Source: Chlorogloea sp. CCALA 695
Lineage (GTDB): Bacteria; Cyanobacteriota; Cyanobacteriia; Cyanobacteriales; Chroococcidiopsidaceae
Length of the DNA: 42,798 bases
Direction of reading: 5' to 3'
Assembly (NCBI RefSeq): GCF_003003885.1
Contig: NZ_PVWN01000039.1
Span: forward strand, 1 to 42,798
Shown here: piece after piece, positions 35,051 to 42,798 of the stretch
How the letters are laid out: every line of letters starts with the position of its first letter
Numbering within the stretch: position 1 is the stretch's first letter
Program-made: the position numbers and the translations under genes
The notes under the pieces: model-generated
Told to the model about the DNA's origin: nothing
The model's input: only the letters and a program-made list of their open reading frames with translations
The model's database searches: none

Positions 35051-35161
35051 AAATTGTAGCCCACCGAGAAGTATAACTAATCCCAGAGCGATAATTCCTG
35101 GTAGCACTCCTACAGACCCAATGGTCATTTCTTGTCTTTTGCGCCAAATGCCAACTATCAC
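35045..35161 (-). pseudogene. N-terminal stub of a CHASE2-domain sensor
   Basis: The minus strand reads VIVGIWRKRQEMTIGSVGVL then PGIIALGLVILLGGLQFLEW, the opening transmembrane helix of CHASE2-domain proteins (sensor cyclases or kinases). The frame ends at the junction near 35045, where it meets the TPR fragment head-on. It begins 25 bases after the stop of the response regulator on the same strand, so the regulator and this sensor formed an operon. The remaining several hundred residues are gone. Confidence 0.6.
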
Positions 35162-35185
35162 CAGTTTCTACCCCAACAAACTTGG

Positions 35186-35857
35186 TTAATCAATAAATCC
35201 TTCTTCTCTAGCTCGTTTTTCTGTTTGAATACGAAGACTTTTGCCATCTTCAAGATAAACACCCAAAACATCTTGAACTTTAGTCCAATAGTGGCGTACT
35301 GTTCTAGGGGATACTTTCATGCGATCGGCGATGACTTTATCTTCTAATCCTTCTGCAAAAGCAAGATTAAGTACCTCGAGCCACTCTGGCTTGACTTCCC
35401 CTGGTGGAATTTTGAGGTCTTTAGTATGGGTAACTCCAACCAGCGCTAAGTCAATTCGTTTTAACATCTCCTGACTAGAAAGTCCTTTATCTGCTACAGT
35501 GAATCCTCCTTCGTGAGCATCAATATCAGGTTTGAGCCGCACGAGTGCTTTGACATAGCTGCTTTGCACTACGAGATTGAGAGTGGCATAATTTTTGATT
35601 AAAATCTCTAAGCTTTTAATACCTTGATTAATTTCGGCAGTGTCCCCGGAGGTTTCTGGCAAGGAAAGATCCATAATAACTAAGTCGGGTGCAAAAACTT
35701 TGACCTGCTGGAGTGCTGTCTGGGTTGTCTTGGCTGTACATATTTCAGCTTGTGGGTAGTGCTGTTTTAGCAAATCAAGCGTTCCACTCAAGATTAGATC
35801 GTGGTCATCTACTATAAGTATTTTGAGCGTCCCTAGTTTTCGTAAATCCTGGGTCAT
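35186..35857 (-). CDS. Response regulator, NarL/LuxR family
   Basis: A 223-residue two-component regulator. The receiver domain has the acidic pair in LIVDDHDLIL (Asp17/Asp18), the phosphoacceptor Asp63 in VIMDLSLPE, and the switch region VVQSSYVKA. A linker follows, then a LuxR-type helix-turn-helix (LAFAEGLEDKVIADRMKVSP then RTVRHYWTKV) and a charged tail. The conserved Lys of the receiver is at KGLSS. Its likely sensor partner, a CHASE2 protein, is truncated, so it is either orphaned or served by another kinase. Confidence 0.88.
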   Translation of the reverse strand: MTQDLRKLGTLKILIVDDHDLILSGTLDLLKQHYPQAEICTAKTTQTALQQVKVFAPDLVIMDLSLPETSGDTAEINQGIKSLEILIKNYATLNLVVQSSYVKALVRLKPDIDAHEGGFTVADKGLSSQEMLKRIDLALVGVTHTKDLKIPPGEVKPEWLEVLNLAFAEGLEDKVIADRMKVSPRTVRHYWTKVQDVLGVYLEDGKSLRIQTEKRAREEGFID

Positions 35858-36364
35858 ATTAAATCAAAATTGACAATGTTACTGTTCATTATGGCGTTGG
35901 ATGGGTTGTGATAGAGGAAAGTAACAGAGAAGAAAATTTTTTCTCTACTCCGGTACAGAGGATCGGTTTCTTAAAGCCGACTGTAGCCTTAAATTTTTGG
36001 CGGGTAGATAAAGAAACAGCTACACAATGTATCTTTTCGTTTCTTTATTCAGCGAATCATAAGACAAGTTGTCGATTTAAACATAGATTTGGCTAACTTT
36101 AATTAAGATACCTAAATCAATCAGGTAATACATTGCAGACTCGTGCAATTAAGTTAGCTGATTTGTGTCATCAGCTTGGTACGTGAGATTAAAGCGTTTG
36201 CCCATTCAATTCTCTAATATATAAATCAAGCGGCTAACCATCGATTGAAGGCGATCGCCCTAGCGCTTTCCACTCTATTTGGAGTAAGCAAAAGAAACTT
36301 TATAGCTTAAGTAAAATTTATGACAAATATCTTTGGCGTTGTGATCTAAACAATTCTATTTCTA
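35858..36364. other. Intergenic region with no recognised gene
   Basis: About 500 AT-rich bases left of the MITE. Only a 62-codon frame without coding character (35908-36096) and one HIP1 site (36250) were seen. It should hold the promoter of the lone response regulator. Confidence 0.5.
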
Positions 36365-36495
36365 AGGCGTGTCTGCAAAATAAATTTTGTGAAGATTTTT
36401 TACGAAAACTGACATCTTGCTGGAAAGGAAAGACGTAATCTTGAGGTAATATTCACAAGCTCAAATCATTGATTCTGTAGTTTGCAGACACGCCC
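36365..36495. mobile_element. MITE-like element (131 bases)
   Basis: The terminal inverted repeats are AGGCGTGTCTGCAAAA at 36365 and the complement of GGGCGTGTCTGCAAAC ending at 36495. TA dinucleotides at 36363-36364 and 36496-36497 could be a target duplication. It carries no gene. It lies 70 bases upstream of the histidine-kinase start, so its right end may influence that promoter. Confidence 0.65.
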
Positions 36496-36566
36496 TAGAG
36501 ACTTTAGATCGTTTCAAATATTTTTTGTACCAGACCATAAGTACAGTATACAACTTGGAGGAAAGG

Positions 36567-37748
36567 ATGAATAGTCGCACAAATAATCCCGGCATAAGTC
36601 TCAAACTCTTAACAAATCCGAGTCCTCAGTCAAAAAGGGGAACTCCTGAGCATTACACCCGCAAACTAAAGCATTTCTTGCAGCTACAGATTGACCAACT
36701 AGCATCTCAATCGCAGATTCAATGGGCGCAAGTGGTTTATCAAGATCCGCAGATGTCTGATCGCCAACAAGTTGAAGCATCTCAAATGCCTTTCCCCTTT
36801 GCGAAAGAAGCTCTAAATTACCTACAGACCGAAGCTTGGTTAGTTAATATTTCATCGGCTTTAGCGCTAAAGCCGATTGATTCAGAGTCAATAGCCAAAG
36901 GCTTTTATTATTGTCATTTTGGCGAACAAAGTCAGCCTAATCAATACTTACTATTATTTGCCAAAGAACCTTTGTCTTATACTCATCGGCAATTCATCAA
37001 GCGAACGGCGGCTAGTATAGGTGAATATCTAGACGAACATCAGCAAAACTGGCGACACCGCCAGAAAATTCAAATTTTAGAAGATATCGTTCAACGAGTA
37101 GGGCATCAGTTACGTCATCCTTTGGGTTTAATTAATCTCTATGCTCATAACCTTAGTCGTCTTCTGCCTAAAAGTAAGGAGCAAGAACAAGCTTCAGTCA
37201 TTTGCAAAACCGCTCTGAGCCTAGATCGAACTCTCACTGAGATCGTGCAGTGTGCAAGTAGTGAAAAGTTGCAGATTGTACCCCAAGATATTCGCAGTCT
37301 CGTCAATAAAACGCTGGAAGAATTTCAAGGCTGGATTTTGGAGAAAGAACTTCAGGTTTGTTGCACCGATCGCGCGCTGACTTTGAAACTCGATCCACTT
37401 CAAATCAAACAGGCGGTCAGTAATTTATTAAGTAACGCCATTCATTTTAGTCCCTTTGGGGCAAAAATTTTCATCGATTGGCAAGAGCAGCAGAGCGATG
37501 TATTGCTGACCTTGAGAGATGAAGGGCCTGGTCTATCTTCAGAAGATTTGCAGAAGTTGTTTAAACCTTTTTATACCCGCCGCTCGGAGGGGACAGGTTT
37601 GGGATTAGCAATTGCCCAAAAAGTTGCGATCGCTCACGGAGGGAAACTATGGGCAAGAAATGCACCCAATAAAGGTGCAGAATTTTTGCTAAGTCTACCT
37701 CGATTGATTCCATCTATTGATTTATCAAAGGACAACGCCGTATGTTAA
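36567..37748 (+). CDS. Sensor histidine kinase (no membrane segment seen)
   Basis: A 393-residue kinase. ATG at 36567 follows a strong GGAGG (36557-36561), so an ATG at 36525 is rejected. A GAF-like N-terminal region (about 50-160, [13 protein letters not shown] … GFYYCHFGE … [12 protein letters not shown]) precedes the HisKA box [13 protein letters not shown] (His180). The HATPase domain has [10 protein letters not shown] (N box, Asn290), LRDEGPG (G1), [20 protein letters not shown] (F and G2 boxes). It is probably soluble and autophosphorylates His180 to pass phosphate to the regulator that overlaps its stop. Confidence 0.92.
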   Translation: MNSRTNNPGISLKLLTNPSPQSKRGTPEHYTRKLKHFLQLQIDQLASQSQIQWAQVVYQDPQMSDRQQVEASQMPFPFAKEALNYLQTEAWLVNISSALALKPIDSESIAKGFYYCHFGEQSQPNQYLLLFAKEPLSYTHRQFIKRTAASIGEYLDEHQQNWRHRQKIQILEDIVQRVGHQLRHPLGLINLYAHNLSRLLPKSKEQEQASVICKTALSLDRTLTEIVQCASSEKLQIVPQDIRSLVNKTLEEFQGWILEKELQVCCTDRALTLKLDPLQIKQAVSNLLSNAIHFSPFGAKIFIDWQEQQSDVLLTLRDEGPGLSSEDLQKLFKPFYTRRSEGTGLGLAIAQKVAIAHGGKLWARNAPNKGAEFLLSLPRLIPSIDLSKDNAVC

Positions 37749-38428
37749 CTCAAGTAGAACAAACCAAACTATCGATACTTTTAGTCGATGACGATCGCCA
37801 ATTTCGTTCTGGAATCAGAACCTTCTTAAGCTGCTCTCAGATTCAAGATCGAGCCATTAACGTGATTGGGGAAGCGGATTGTCCGGCTTTGGCTCTATCC
37901 CTTGCCGAGCAAAATACTCCCGATCTAATTTTGATTGACATGGAATTAATCGGGGGAGATGGTCTTTCCCTGCTACAGCAGCTTCAAAATAGCAATACAT
38001 CAAGTAAAACCCTTGTTGTATCGGGTCACCAAGAAGACTACTGGATCTATCAGGCTATGCAGTCAGGAGCAGATGGCTATGTTTTTAAAAGCCAAGTTTC
38101 ACAGCAGTTGCTAGATGCGATCGCATCTATTGTGCAAGATCAAATCTATCTACCGCCGGAAGTTGCCACTGGCTTCTTTAGAAGATTCCAAAAAACCCAA
38201 GCCTCATTGCCTTCACAGATCGGTCAGCCTTGCAAACTATCTGAGCGAGAAAGCGATGTTTTATATTGGCTCGTTCAAGGAGCCTCAAACGACGAAGTTG
38301 CCAAGCAACTCTATATTTCAGTAGCTACTGTTAAAGCTCACCTGACTAATGTTTTTCTGAAGCTTCAGGTAACAAGTCGGACGCAAGCTATTGTGGCAGC
38401 CATCAAGATGAATCTGGTTCAGTCGTAA
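37742..38428 (+). CDS. Response regulator, LuxR family, paired with the kinase
   Basis: A 228-residue regulator whose start overlaps the kinase stop by seven bases. Receiver: [12 protein letters not shown] (Asp16-18), phosphoacceptor Asp66 in [13 protein letters not shown], and a Lys in GYVFKSQ. DNA-binding: [40 protein letters not shown]. It probably controls a promoter nearby, possibly this operon or the CIS genes; the target is not visible. Confidence 0.93.
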   Translation: MLTQVEQTKLSILLVDDDRQFRSGIRTFLSCSQIQDRAINVIGEADCPALALSLAEQNTPDLILIDMELIGGDGLSLLQQLQNSNTSSKTLVVSGHQEDYWIYQAMQSGADGYVFKSQVSQQLLDAIASIVQDQIYLPPEVATGFFRRFQKTQASLPSQIGQPCKLSERESDVLYWLVQGASNDEVAKQLYISVATVKAHLTNVFLKLQVTSRTQAIVAAIKMNLVQS

Positions 38429-38474
38429 TTGGAATCAGTCATTTTGGTTCAACCCTAACTACCGAGAAGATTCT

Positions 38475-40589
38475 ATGCCTATTGTTGATTCTAATGCCTT
38501 AGCTAAATTGTATCGATGTACCCAAAATGCGCCTCTAGGCTGTCATAATCCGATAGAAACTACGAAGAAGATACCAGGAGCCAAGTTTTGTTTGGAATGC
38601 GGCTTCCCCGCTACATTGCCAGTTCAGACCGAACTTTGGGGCAGTTTAGGCACTTATCGCCTTGCTGAAATGTTTAGGTCTCAGGGAATAGGACGGCTGT
38701 ACAGAGGTCAGACCAGTAATGGTCAACCTGTTGTGGTGAAAGAGTATTTACTACCTAAACAATGTTTTAACGATGTGGAAGCGCACCAGCGCAGAATAGC
38801 CTTGAGTCAAGTAGCCAAGAGCAATTTGACTACCCCCAAGGGTCGGGAGTTTAGGTTGGTTAGCCCATTAGAGACTATTGCCGACCCATCCAGCGATCGC
38901 GCCTATCTGATTTTTCCCGGTGAAACTGCCGCACTTCCTACCCTGAAGCAGGTTTTGCGAGAGACTGGAGCCTTTTCAGCATCAAGAGTGCGACAATTTC
39001 TAGACCAAACGTTGCAGTCGTTACATTTCCTCCACAGTCAGCCCTCAATGGCATCTGCTGCGGTAGGTTCTGCCCATGGCAACTTGGGGCTTGACAGCTT
39101 GGTCATCAGCGATAGCGGCTACGTCTATGTCTGCGATCTGGCATTTTGGGAGCAGCTTTTTGTCCCTACTCTGCGTCCGATGCCTTTATTGGAACAAGAT
39201 TTAATCGACCTGGGAGCGATCGCATTTGCGCTTTGGACGGCTCAAGCAATTCACTCTGATGCTGAACCGCCAAATCCGCGCGAGGCTGAACATTGGCCCC
39301 AAAACGATCCGCCCCTAAAAGATTTTCTACATCGTTTGTTAGGGCTAGATACCCCGTTCAACTCTGCGGCAGAAGCTCGTCAGGATTTGATAAAATTGCC
39401 TCAAGTTGAAACGGCTAGTTTTCATAGAAATCTTCACTCAGAGTCTCCAACGAAATCAAAATCTCGAAAGTATTGGTTATTGGGTTTGCTAGCTTTGCCG
39501 CTATTGGGAGGACTAATTTGGTTATTACTGCCCCAATCTATGTCAAAGTCTTATGCAGATACTAGCTTTAAGCATCTTTTGCCATCGTTTGCAGATGTCA
39601 ATGGAATCGAACCCGGACAGTACCCTTATACAGGCGAAGCGCTGGGAACTTGGGCAACAGTCTTAGATAAAAAGCCCGCAAGCGATCGCAAAACTAGAGA
39701 ATTGCTAACCCAACCAAAGCTAGATATAGCAGCTATTTTTAACTACCGAACTTATGCGCCTGTGCAATCGCCATTAAACGAAGTTCTTGAAGCTAATGGG
39801 AAATCTAATTTTGCGATCGCTAGTTTATCAACCCAACTGCCCGAAGGGTTAATTAAAGAAACCATTGCCTACGATGGTCTTTTAGTCTATGTGCCTGCCT
39901 ACAAAAGTCAAAACCTACCAAGGGCATTGCAAGGCAAGATTAGTCTTGCCCAATTGCAGCAAATTTTTACAGGGCAACTCACTCACTGGAAACAGCTAGG
40001 TTCAGATTTTCCTGACCTACCAATCAAACCCTATCGACCTTTAGAACCTGAAGCATTACGCCTGTTCCAACAGAAAGTTTTGGACAACGCTCCAAATCTA
40101 ATTGCTCAATTTAGCAAGATTGAGCAACGTTCAACCTTTAATACCTTGCGCTCCATCGCGGTTGGAGAAAATCAGGCGCAAAAAACTGAAGCTGGCTCAA
40201 TTAGTTTCGGACTATTAACCCAAACTTGGGATCAATGTAAGATTTATCCTCTAGCCATTGCTCAGGGAAATAAACATCCAGTACAGCCACTCCTGAGAGA
40301 AACCACCAACGGGACAATGCAGCCTATTTCTCCGTCAGACAATCTCTGTTTAGAGAAAAAACCTTTGCCTAATATAGCGGCTTTTCATCAGGTGACCTAT
40401 CCACTCAGCACGCCATTAGTTATCGCCTATCCTAGAGATAATAATTTGCCTGGGCATATATCAGGGCCGCTCTTCGCTAATTTTCTCAAAACTCAAGATG
40501 GGCAGTATCTCCTACAGCAAGCGGGTCTTGTGCCGTTGCAGACTGCACCTAGAAACTACACTTTATCGTCATCTATTCTAAATCGTTAA
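38475..40589 (+). CDS. Pseudokinase fused by a membrane helix to a periplasmic-binding-protein-like domain
   Basis: A 704-residue protein. Cysteines at 15, 23, 39 and 42 form a zinc-ribbon-like start. A Ser/Thr-kinase-like domain (about 55-300) keeps the Lys in VVVKEYLL (Lys89), but the catalytic HRD is HGN (residues 201-203) and DFG is DLA, so it is probably inactive. One membrane helix (WLLGLLALPLLGGLIWLLLP, about 334-353) follows. The rest (about 360-700) resembles type-2 periplasmic binding domains of the phosphate-binding kind (LIKETIAYDGLLVYVP, LPRALQGKISLAQLQQIFTG). It probably senses a ligand outside and signals inward. Confidence 0.82.
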   Translation: MPIVDSNALAKLYRCTQNAPLGCHNPIETTKKIPGAKFCLECGFPATLPVQTELWGSLGTYRLAEMFRSQGIGRLYRGQTSNGQPVVVKEYLLPKQCFNDVEAHQRRIALSQVAKSNLTTPKGREFRLVSPLETIADPSSDRAYLIFPGETAALPTLKQVLRETGAFSASRVRQFLDQTLQSLHFLHSQPSMASAAVGSAHGNLGLDSLVISDSGYVYVCDLAFWEQLFVPTLRPMPLLEQDLIDLGAIAFALWTAQAIHSDAEPPNPREAEHWPQNDPPLKDFLHRLLGLDTPFNSAAEARQDLIKLPQVETASFHRNLHSESPTKSKSRKYWLLGLLALPLLGGLIWLLLPQSMSKSYADTSFKHLLPSFADVNGIEPGQYPYTGEALGTWATVLDKKPASDRKTRELLTQPKLDIAAIFNYRTYAPVQSPLNEVLEANGKSNFAIASLSTQLPEGLIKETIAYDGLLVYVPAYKSQNLPRALQGKISLAQLQQIFTGQLTHWKQLGSDFPDLPIKPYRPLEPEALRLFQQKVLDNAPNLIAQFSKIEQRSTFNTLRSIAVGENQAQKTEAGSISFGLLTQTWDQCKIYPLAIAQGNKHPVQPLLRETTNGTMQPISPSDNLCLEKKPLPNIAAFHQVTYPLSTPLVIAYPRDNNLPGHISGPLFANFLKTQDGQYLLQQAGLVPLQTAPRNYTLSSSILNR

Positions 40590-40603
40590 GGAGCGCAATT
40601 ATT

Positions 40604-41155
40604 ATGGCAAGCCAAACTCATCGTTGCCCAGAGCCAAGCTGCTCTTTTTTTAATCAGGTACTGCCGCACAACGCTAAAATCTGCCCGATGTGCGGTACTT
40701 CCTTAGCACAGGCAGTACAAGCCCCTGCTATGGTAGCCTCGGTAGCAAGTTATGAAACCTTTATTCCTTCGCCCCAATCTTCATCAACAAGCAACAGTCA
40801 GAAGCGTCCTCAGTTGAAGTTGCTTCATCCCAGCAACCAAAGTTTTTTATTGCTTAGGGAGTCTGGCGCGATCGGTCGTCAAAGTCTAGCTAATGGTATG
40901 CGACCTGAAATTGATTTAACAGGAATACCTCATGCAGGTATCATCTCTCGCACCCATGCTCATCTCTACTGGGATTGCGCTCAACAAGCTTACATGATTG
41001 TTGATGATAGCCGCAACGGGAGCTATCTTAATGATAAATTATTACCTCGTGGAGCGCCCCATTCACTAAGTCACGGAGATAAATTACAGCTAGGTCAAGA
41101 GCGGTTGATTTGCTTGCAAGTTGAATTGAGCAATGCTGTAAGTGACCATTCGTAA
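40604..41155 (+). CDS. Zinc-ribbon and FHA-domain protein
   Basis: A 183-residue protein, 14 bases after the pseudokinase gene. The N-terminus has a Cys4 zinc ribbon (CPEPSCSFF … CPMCG; Cys8, 13, 28, 31). A Ser-rich linker leads to a forkhead-associated domain (about 85-175) with GAIGRQS, SRTHAHLYW and NGSYLND, the residues that bind phosphothreonine. FHA proteins read Ser/Thr-kinase output. As the neighbour kinase-like domain seems inactive, its phospho-ligand must come from elsewhere, or it binds without phosphate. Confidence 0.9.
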   Translation: MASQTHRCPEPSCSFFNQVLPHNAKICPMCGTSLAQAVQAPAMVASVASYETFIPSPQSSSTSNSQKRPQLKLLHPSNQSFLLLRESGAIGRQSLANGMRPEIDLTGIPHAGIISRTHAHLYWDCAQQAYMIVDDSRNGSYLNDKLLPRGAPHSLSHGDKLQLGQERLICLQVELSNAVSDHS

Positions 41156-41198
41156 TATCTACCTTCAATCGATTAACAAGATTAGCAAGTGCGAACGG

Positions 41199-41248
41199 AG
41201 ATATTTACATAAGCCTCCTTGACAAACAGAAAGTCTATGTAAATATCT
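41199..41248 (+). terminator. Perfect 13-bp inverted repeat downstream of the FHA gene
   Basis: AGATATTTACATA (41199-41211) and TATGTAAATATCT (41236-41248), spaced by 24 bases. No U-tract follows. It could end the signalling operon or be an operator. The rest of 41156-41443 shows nothing recognised. Confidence 0.45.
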
Positions 41249-41443
41249 TAGGCTCTCTAAATGTATTCAGTGCCACTCCAATTTTTCAGAATTTCATTTG
41301 CTTCACCCCTTTAGTTCGTTAAATATCTAAAAAACTTTGCGAACAAGCGGGGCGATAAACGGCAATGGGATTTGAATCAATGAAGATAATTGTCATGGTT
41401 ATACTCTGGCAAGTAGGCAAACAGCATCACAAAGCAGTTAAAG

Positions 41444-42328
41444 TTACATCACGTTGCAACACTTTAGCAAGTTAGGGGATCGCTTTGATTCAACCCTTCT
41501 CACCCGCGCCGCCTCCTCCTCCGCCGCCATCTCCGCCACCGCCAATACTTTACCCTGAAGCGCGTCGTTTAAGTTAGTTGCATATTTGTCTTTTAGAGTT
41601 TGAGATTTGTAGTTGGCATCATACACCGTGTAATCTCCGAAAATGCGGTACTCAATTTTATTCTCCTTGTCCTCTCCTTTTCCGGTCTTGTTAATCCATT
41701 GACTTTGCTTCACCGGTTCTCCGAGGAAAAGAAGATCGATAGTGCCGATTGGAGACTTAACCCAGGAGTGGTTAGTGAAAGCCCAATGTGTACCCTTGTC
41801 CACATTCCCCGTTGCACCATTCTTATCCAACACTTTCCCTCCATTAGGAACGAAGAAATCTCCGCTTTTAGAAATAACTTCCACGTCCTCGATGCCCAAA
41901 TATTCTTGGGCAATTTTAACGTAGGCATTGGCAAGAGTGCGGCAATCTCCGTTTTTCTTGCCATTTAAGAAGTCATCTGCACTTGTTGTCCCCATGGTGT
42001 ATTCAAATCCAGAGTTGTCCTTAAATGCTGTCTTCAGAGCCTGTAGATTTTCCTTTTCGGTTCCTTGTATATCAATGTTTCTCAACATCTCGGCAGCCTT
42101 CGGATACTTCCTAAGAAACGTCTCTCTTCGAGTCCTTTTATCAACAAGCTCATTTTCTATCGGCTTTAGTTCTTTCGGCGCAGAAGCATTAACAGAAGTA
42201 TTGCTACGGGAATTGCCCTGGATAGAACTCGGAGATTGCTCATCTCCAGAGCGTGAGGAACTAGCGCTGCGAGAGAGAGTTGGTGAAATTTTTGTTTTAG
42301 ATTTTGACTGTTCTTGATGCTCACTCAT
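41444..42328 (-). CDS. Transglutaminase/cysteine-protease-like protein with C-terminal CaaX-like motif, candidate CIS effector
   Basis: A 294-residue protein. Residues 1-55 are disordered and Ser-rich (MSEHQEQSKSKTKISPTLSR), like the N-terminus of DUF4157-type CIS cargo. The central part has a papain/transglutaminase-like triad: Cys129 in GDCRTLANAY, His187 in NHSWVKSP, Asp198 in GTIDLLF. A helix (AEMAAEEEAARVRR) and a basic stretch with R276, R278, R279, K282 and R283 follow. The last residues are KCCNVM: a Cys-x-x-Met ending that fits farnesylation. It faces away from the FHA gene and is not in an operon. Catalysis and export are inferred. Confidence 0.7.
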   Translation of the reverse strand: MSEHQEQSKSKTKISPTLSRSASSSRSGDEQSPSSIQGNSRSNTSVNASAPKELKPIENELVDKRTRRETFLRKYPKAAEMLRNIDIQGTEKENLQALKTAFKDNSGFEYTMGTTSADDFLNGKKNGDCRTLANAYVKIAQEYLGIEDVEVISKSGDFFVPNGGKVLDKNGATGNVDKGTHWAFTNHSWVKSPIGTIDLLFLGEPVKQSQWINKTGKGEDKENKIEYRIFGDYTVYDANYKSQTLKDKYATNLNDALQGKVLAVAEMAAEEEAARVRRVESKRSPNLLKCCNVM

Positions 42329-42720
42329 ATTGTACCTAGCTGGACTAATTAATTATTGATATTGTATGTTCCGATTTGTCACATTTTAATGTTGTATTTA
42401 GACTGAAAAAGCTTATTATCTCTAAAGCAGAAATCGAATACATTCCTAATGAGTTCTGATTCAGTGACAATGAACATTTCGATCATTTTAAAGTTGATTT
42501 TGGTTGGAATGTTATCGACATAAGTATCGATTCTTGCGATCGCGCTTCTCACTAATATGCTAAATGGCAAAATGCTCTTGCATTTATTATTTTTCAGCCC
42601 AAGCCGATACCAATTACTACTTGCAACAAAAGGTCAATAGTCATAATGTATGTGTTAGATACAATATTATCAATGTAATCTCTCTGCAAACAATTTACTT
42701 ACGACTTTGAGATAGATTTC
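42329..42720. other. Intergenic region upstream of the candidate effector
   Basis: About 390 AT-rich bases between the effector start and the IS element. A 63-codon minus-strand frame (42379-42570) lacks coding character and was not called. The effector promoter should lie near 42340-42420, but no clear boxes were seen. Confidence 0.5.
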
Positions 42721-42798
42721 GGGCGTTGCATAATTAAAAGATGATATCAAGGGAACACATCATGCAATGCCCTGAATGTAGATCGACCCACATCCGCA
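42721..42798 (+). mobile_element. Left end of an IS1-like insertion sequence
   Basis: A candidate terminal inverted repeat GGGCGTTGCATAATTAAAAG starts at 42721, followed by a transposase start. The element continues past the window edge. Confidence 0.6.
42762..42798 (+). CDS. IS1-like transposase, partial (first 12 residues)
   Basis: ATG at 42762 opens MQCPECRSTHIR, the zinc-binding Cys-x2-Cys start shared by IS1-family InsA proteins. Only 37 bases are in the window, so intactness cannot be judged. Confidence 0.65.
   Translation, partial: MQCPECRSTHIR

Noticed and set aside
35908-36096. 62-codon plus-strand frame before the MITE
   Set aside because: GTG start without a ribosome site, and a composition unlike a folded protein.
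42379-42570. 63-codon minus-strand frame upstream of the effector
   Set aside because: AT-rich, no ribosome site, no recognisable motif, and no neighbour that would give it a role.

Overview
The window is a piece of a cyanobacterial chromosome. The palindrome GCGATCGC (HIP1) is scattered throughout. There are cyanobacterial families such as DUF1802, a two-partner-secretion adhesin with the cyanobacterial C-terminus, and a cyanobacterial RecJ. The tRNA is also bacterial. Genus cannot be fixed from the sequence alone; a filamentous or Chroococcidiopsis-like lineage is only a guess.

Positions 1-8,906 look like an accessory island in the 3' end of a tRNA-Phe gene (8,907-8,979, minus), with a tyrosine integrase next to it. 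The island holds a decayed type I restriction-modification system (N-truncated hsdM, apparently intact hsdS, broken hsdR). It also carries a PIN-domain toxin-antitoxin pair, a DUF1016 nuclease, a DUF433 antitoxin pseudogene and a REP-associated transposase with its palindromic repeats. The 3' end of a group II intron lies at the left edge.

Positions 9,000-18,700 are ordinary chromosome. They hold a zinc/manganese permease pseudogene, a Nif3-like protein, WecB, a lipoprotein, DUF1802, a secreted repeat protein, a YiaA-like membrane protein, a PD-(D/E)XK nuclease and RecJ. Positions 18,700-20,350 are decayed sequence, including an IS630-like transposase remnant and two U-tract hairpins in a row.

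Positions 20,357-28,831 encode the core of a contractile injection system (CIS): a DUF4255 cap-like protein, the sheath, two tube proteins, a second DUF4255 protein, a decayed ORF, a small HNH protein that may be cargo, and an AAA+ ATPase. No baseplate, spike, LysM, tail-fibre or tape-measure gene is present, so the machine is either split across the genome or broken. A two-partner secretion pair (tpsB/tpsA, 29,236-34,400) follows, then fragments of a TPR protein and of a CHASE2 sensor.

Positions 35,186-41,155 hold signalling genes: a lone response regulator, then a histidine kinase, a LuxR-type regulator, a pseudokinase fused to a periplasmic binding domain, and a zinc-ribbon/FHA protein. 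The last four form an apparent operon. A divergent gene (41,444-42,328) encodes a transglutaminase/cysteine-protease-like protein with a Ser-rich disordered N-terminus and a C-terminal Cys-Cys-Asn-Val-Met. This resembles a eukaryotic CaaX prenylation signal and makes it the best candidate for an exported effector aimed at eukaryotic cells. The window ends inside an IS1-like element.

Several pseudogenes, visible only by reading through stops, have decayed mainly by in-frame nonsense codons compatible with C-to-T changes.
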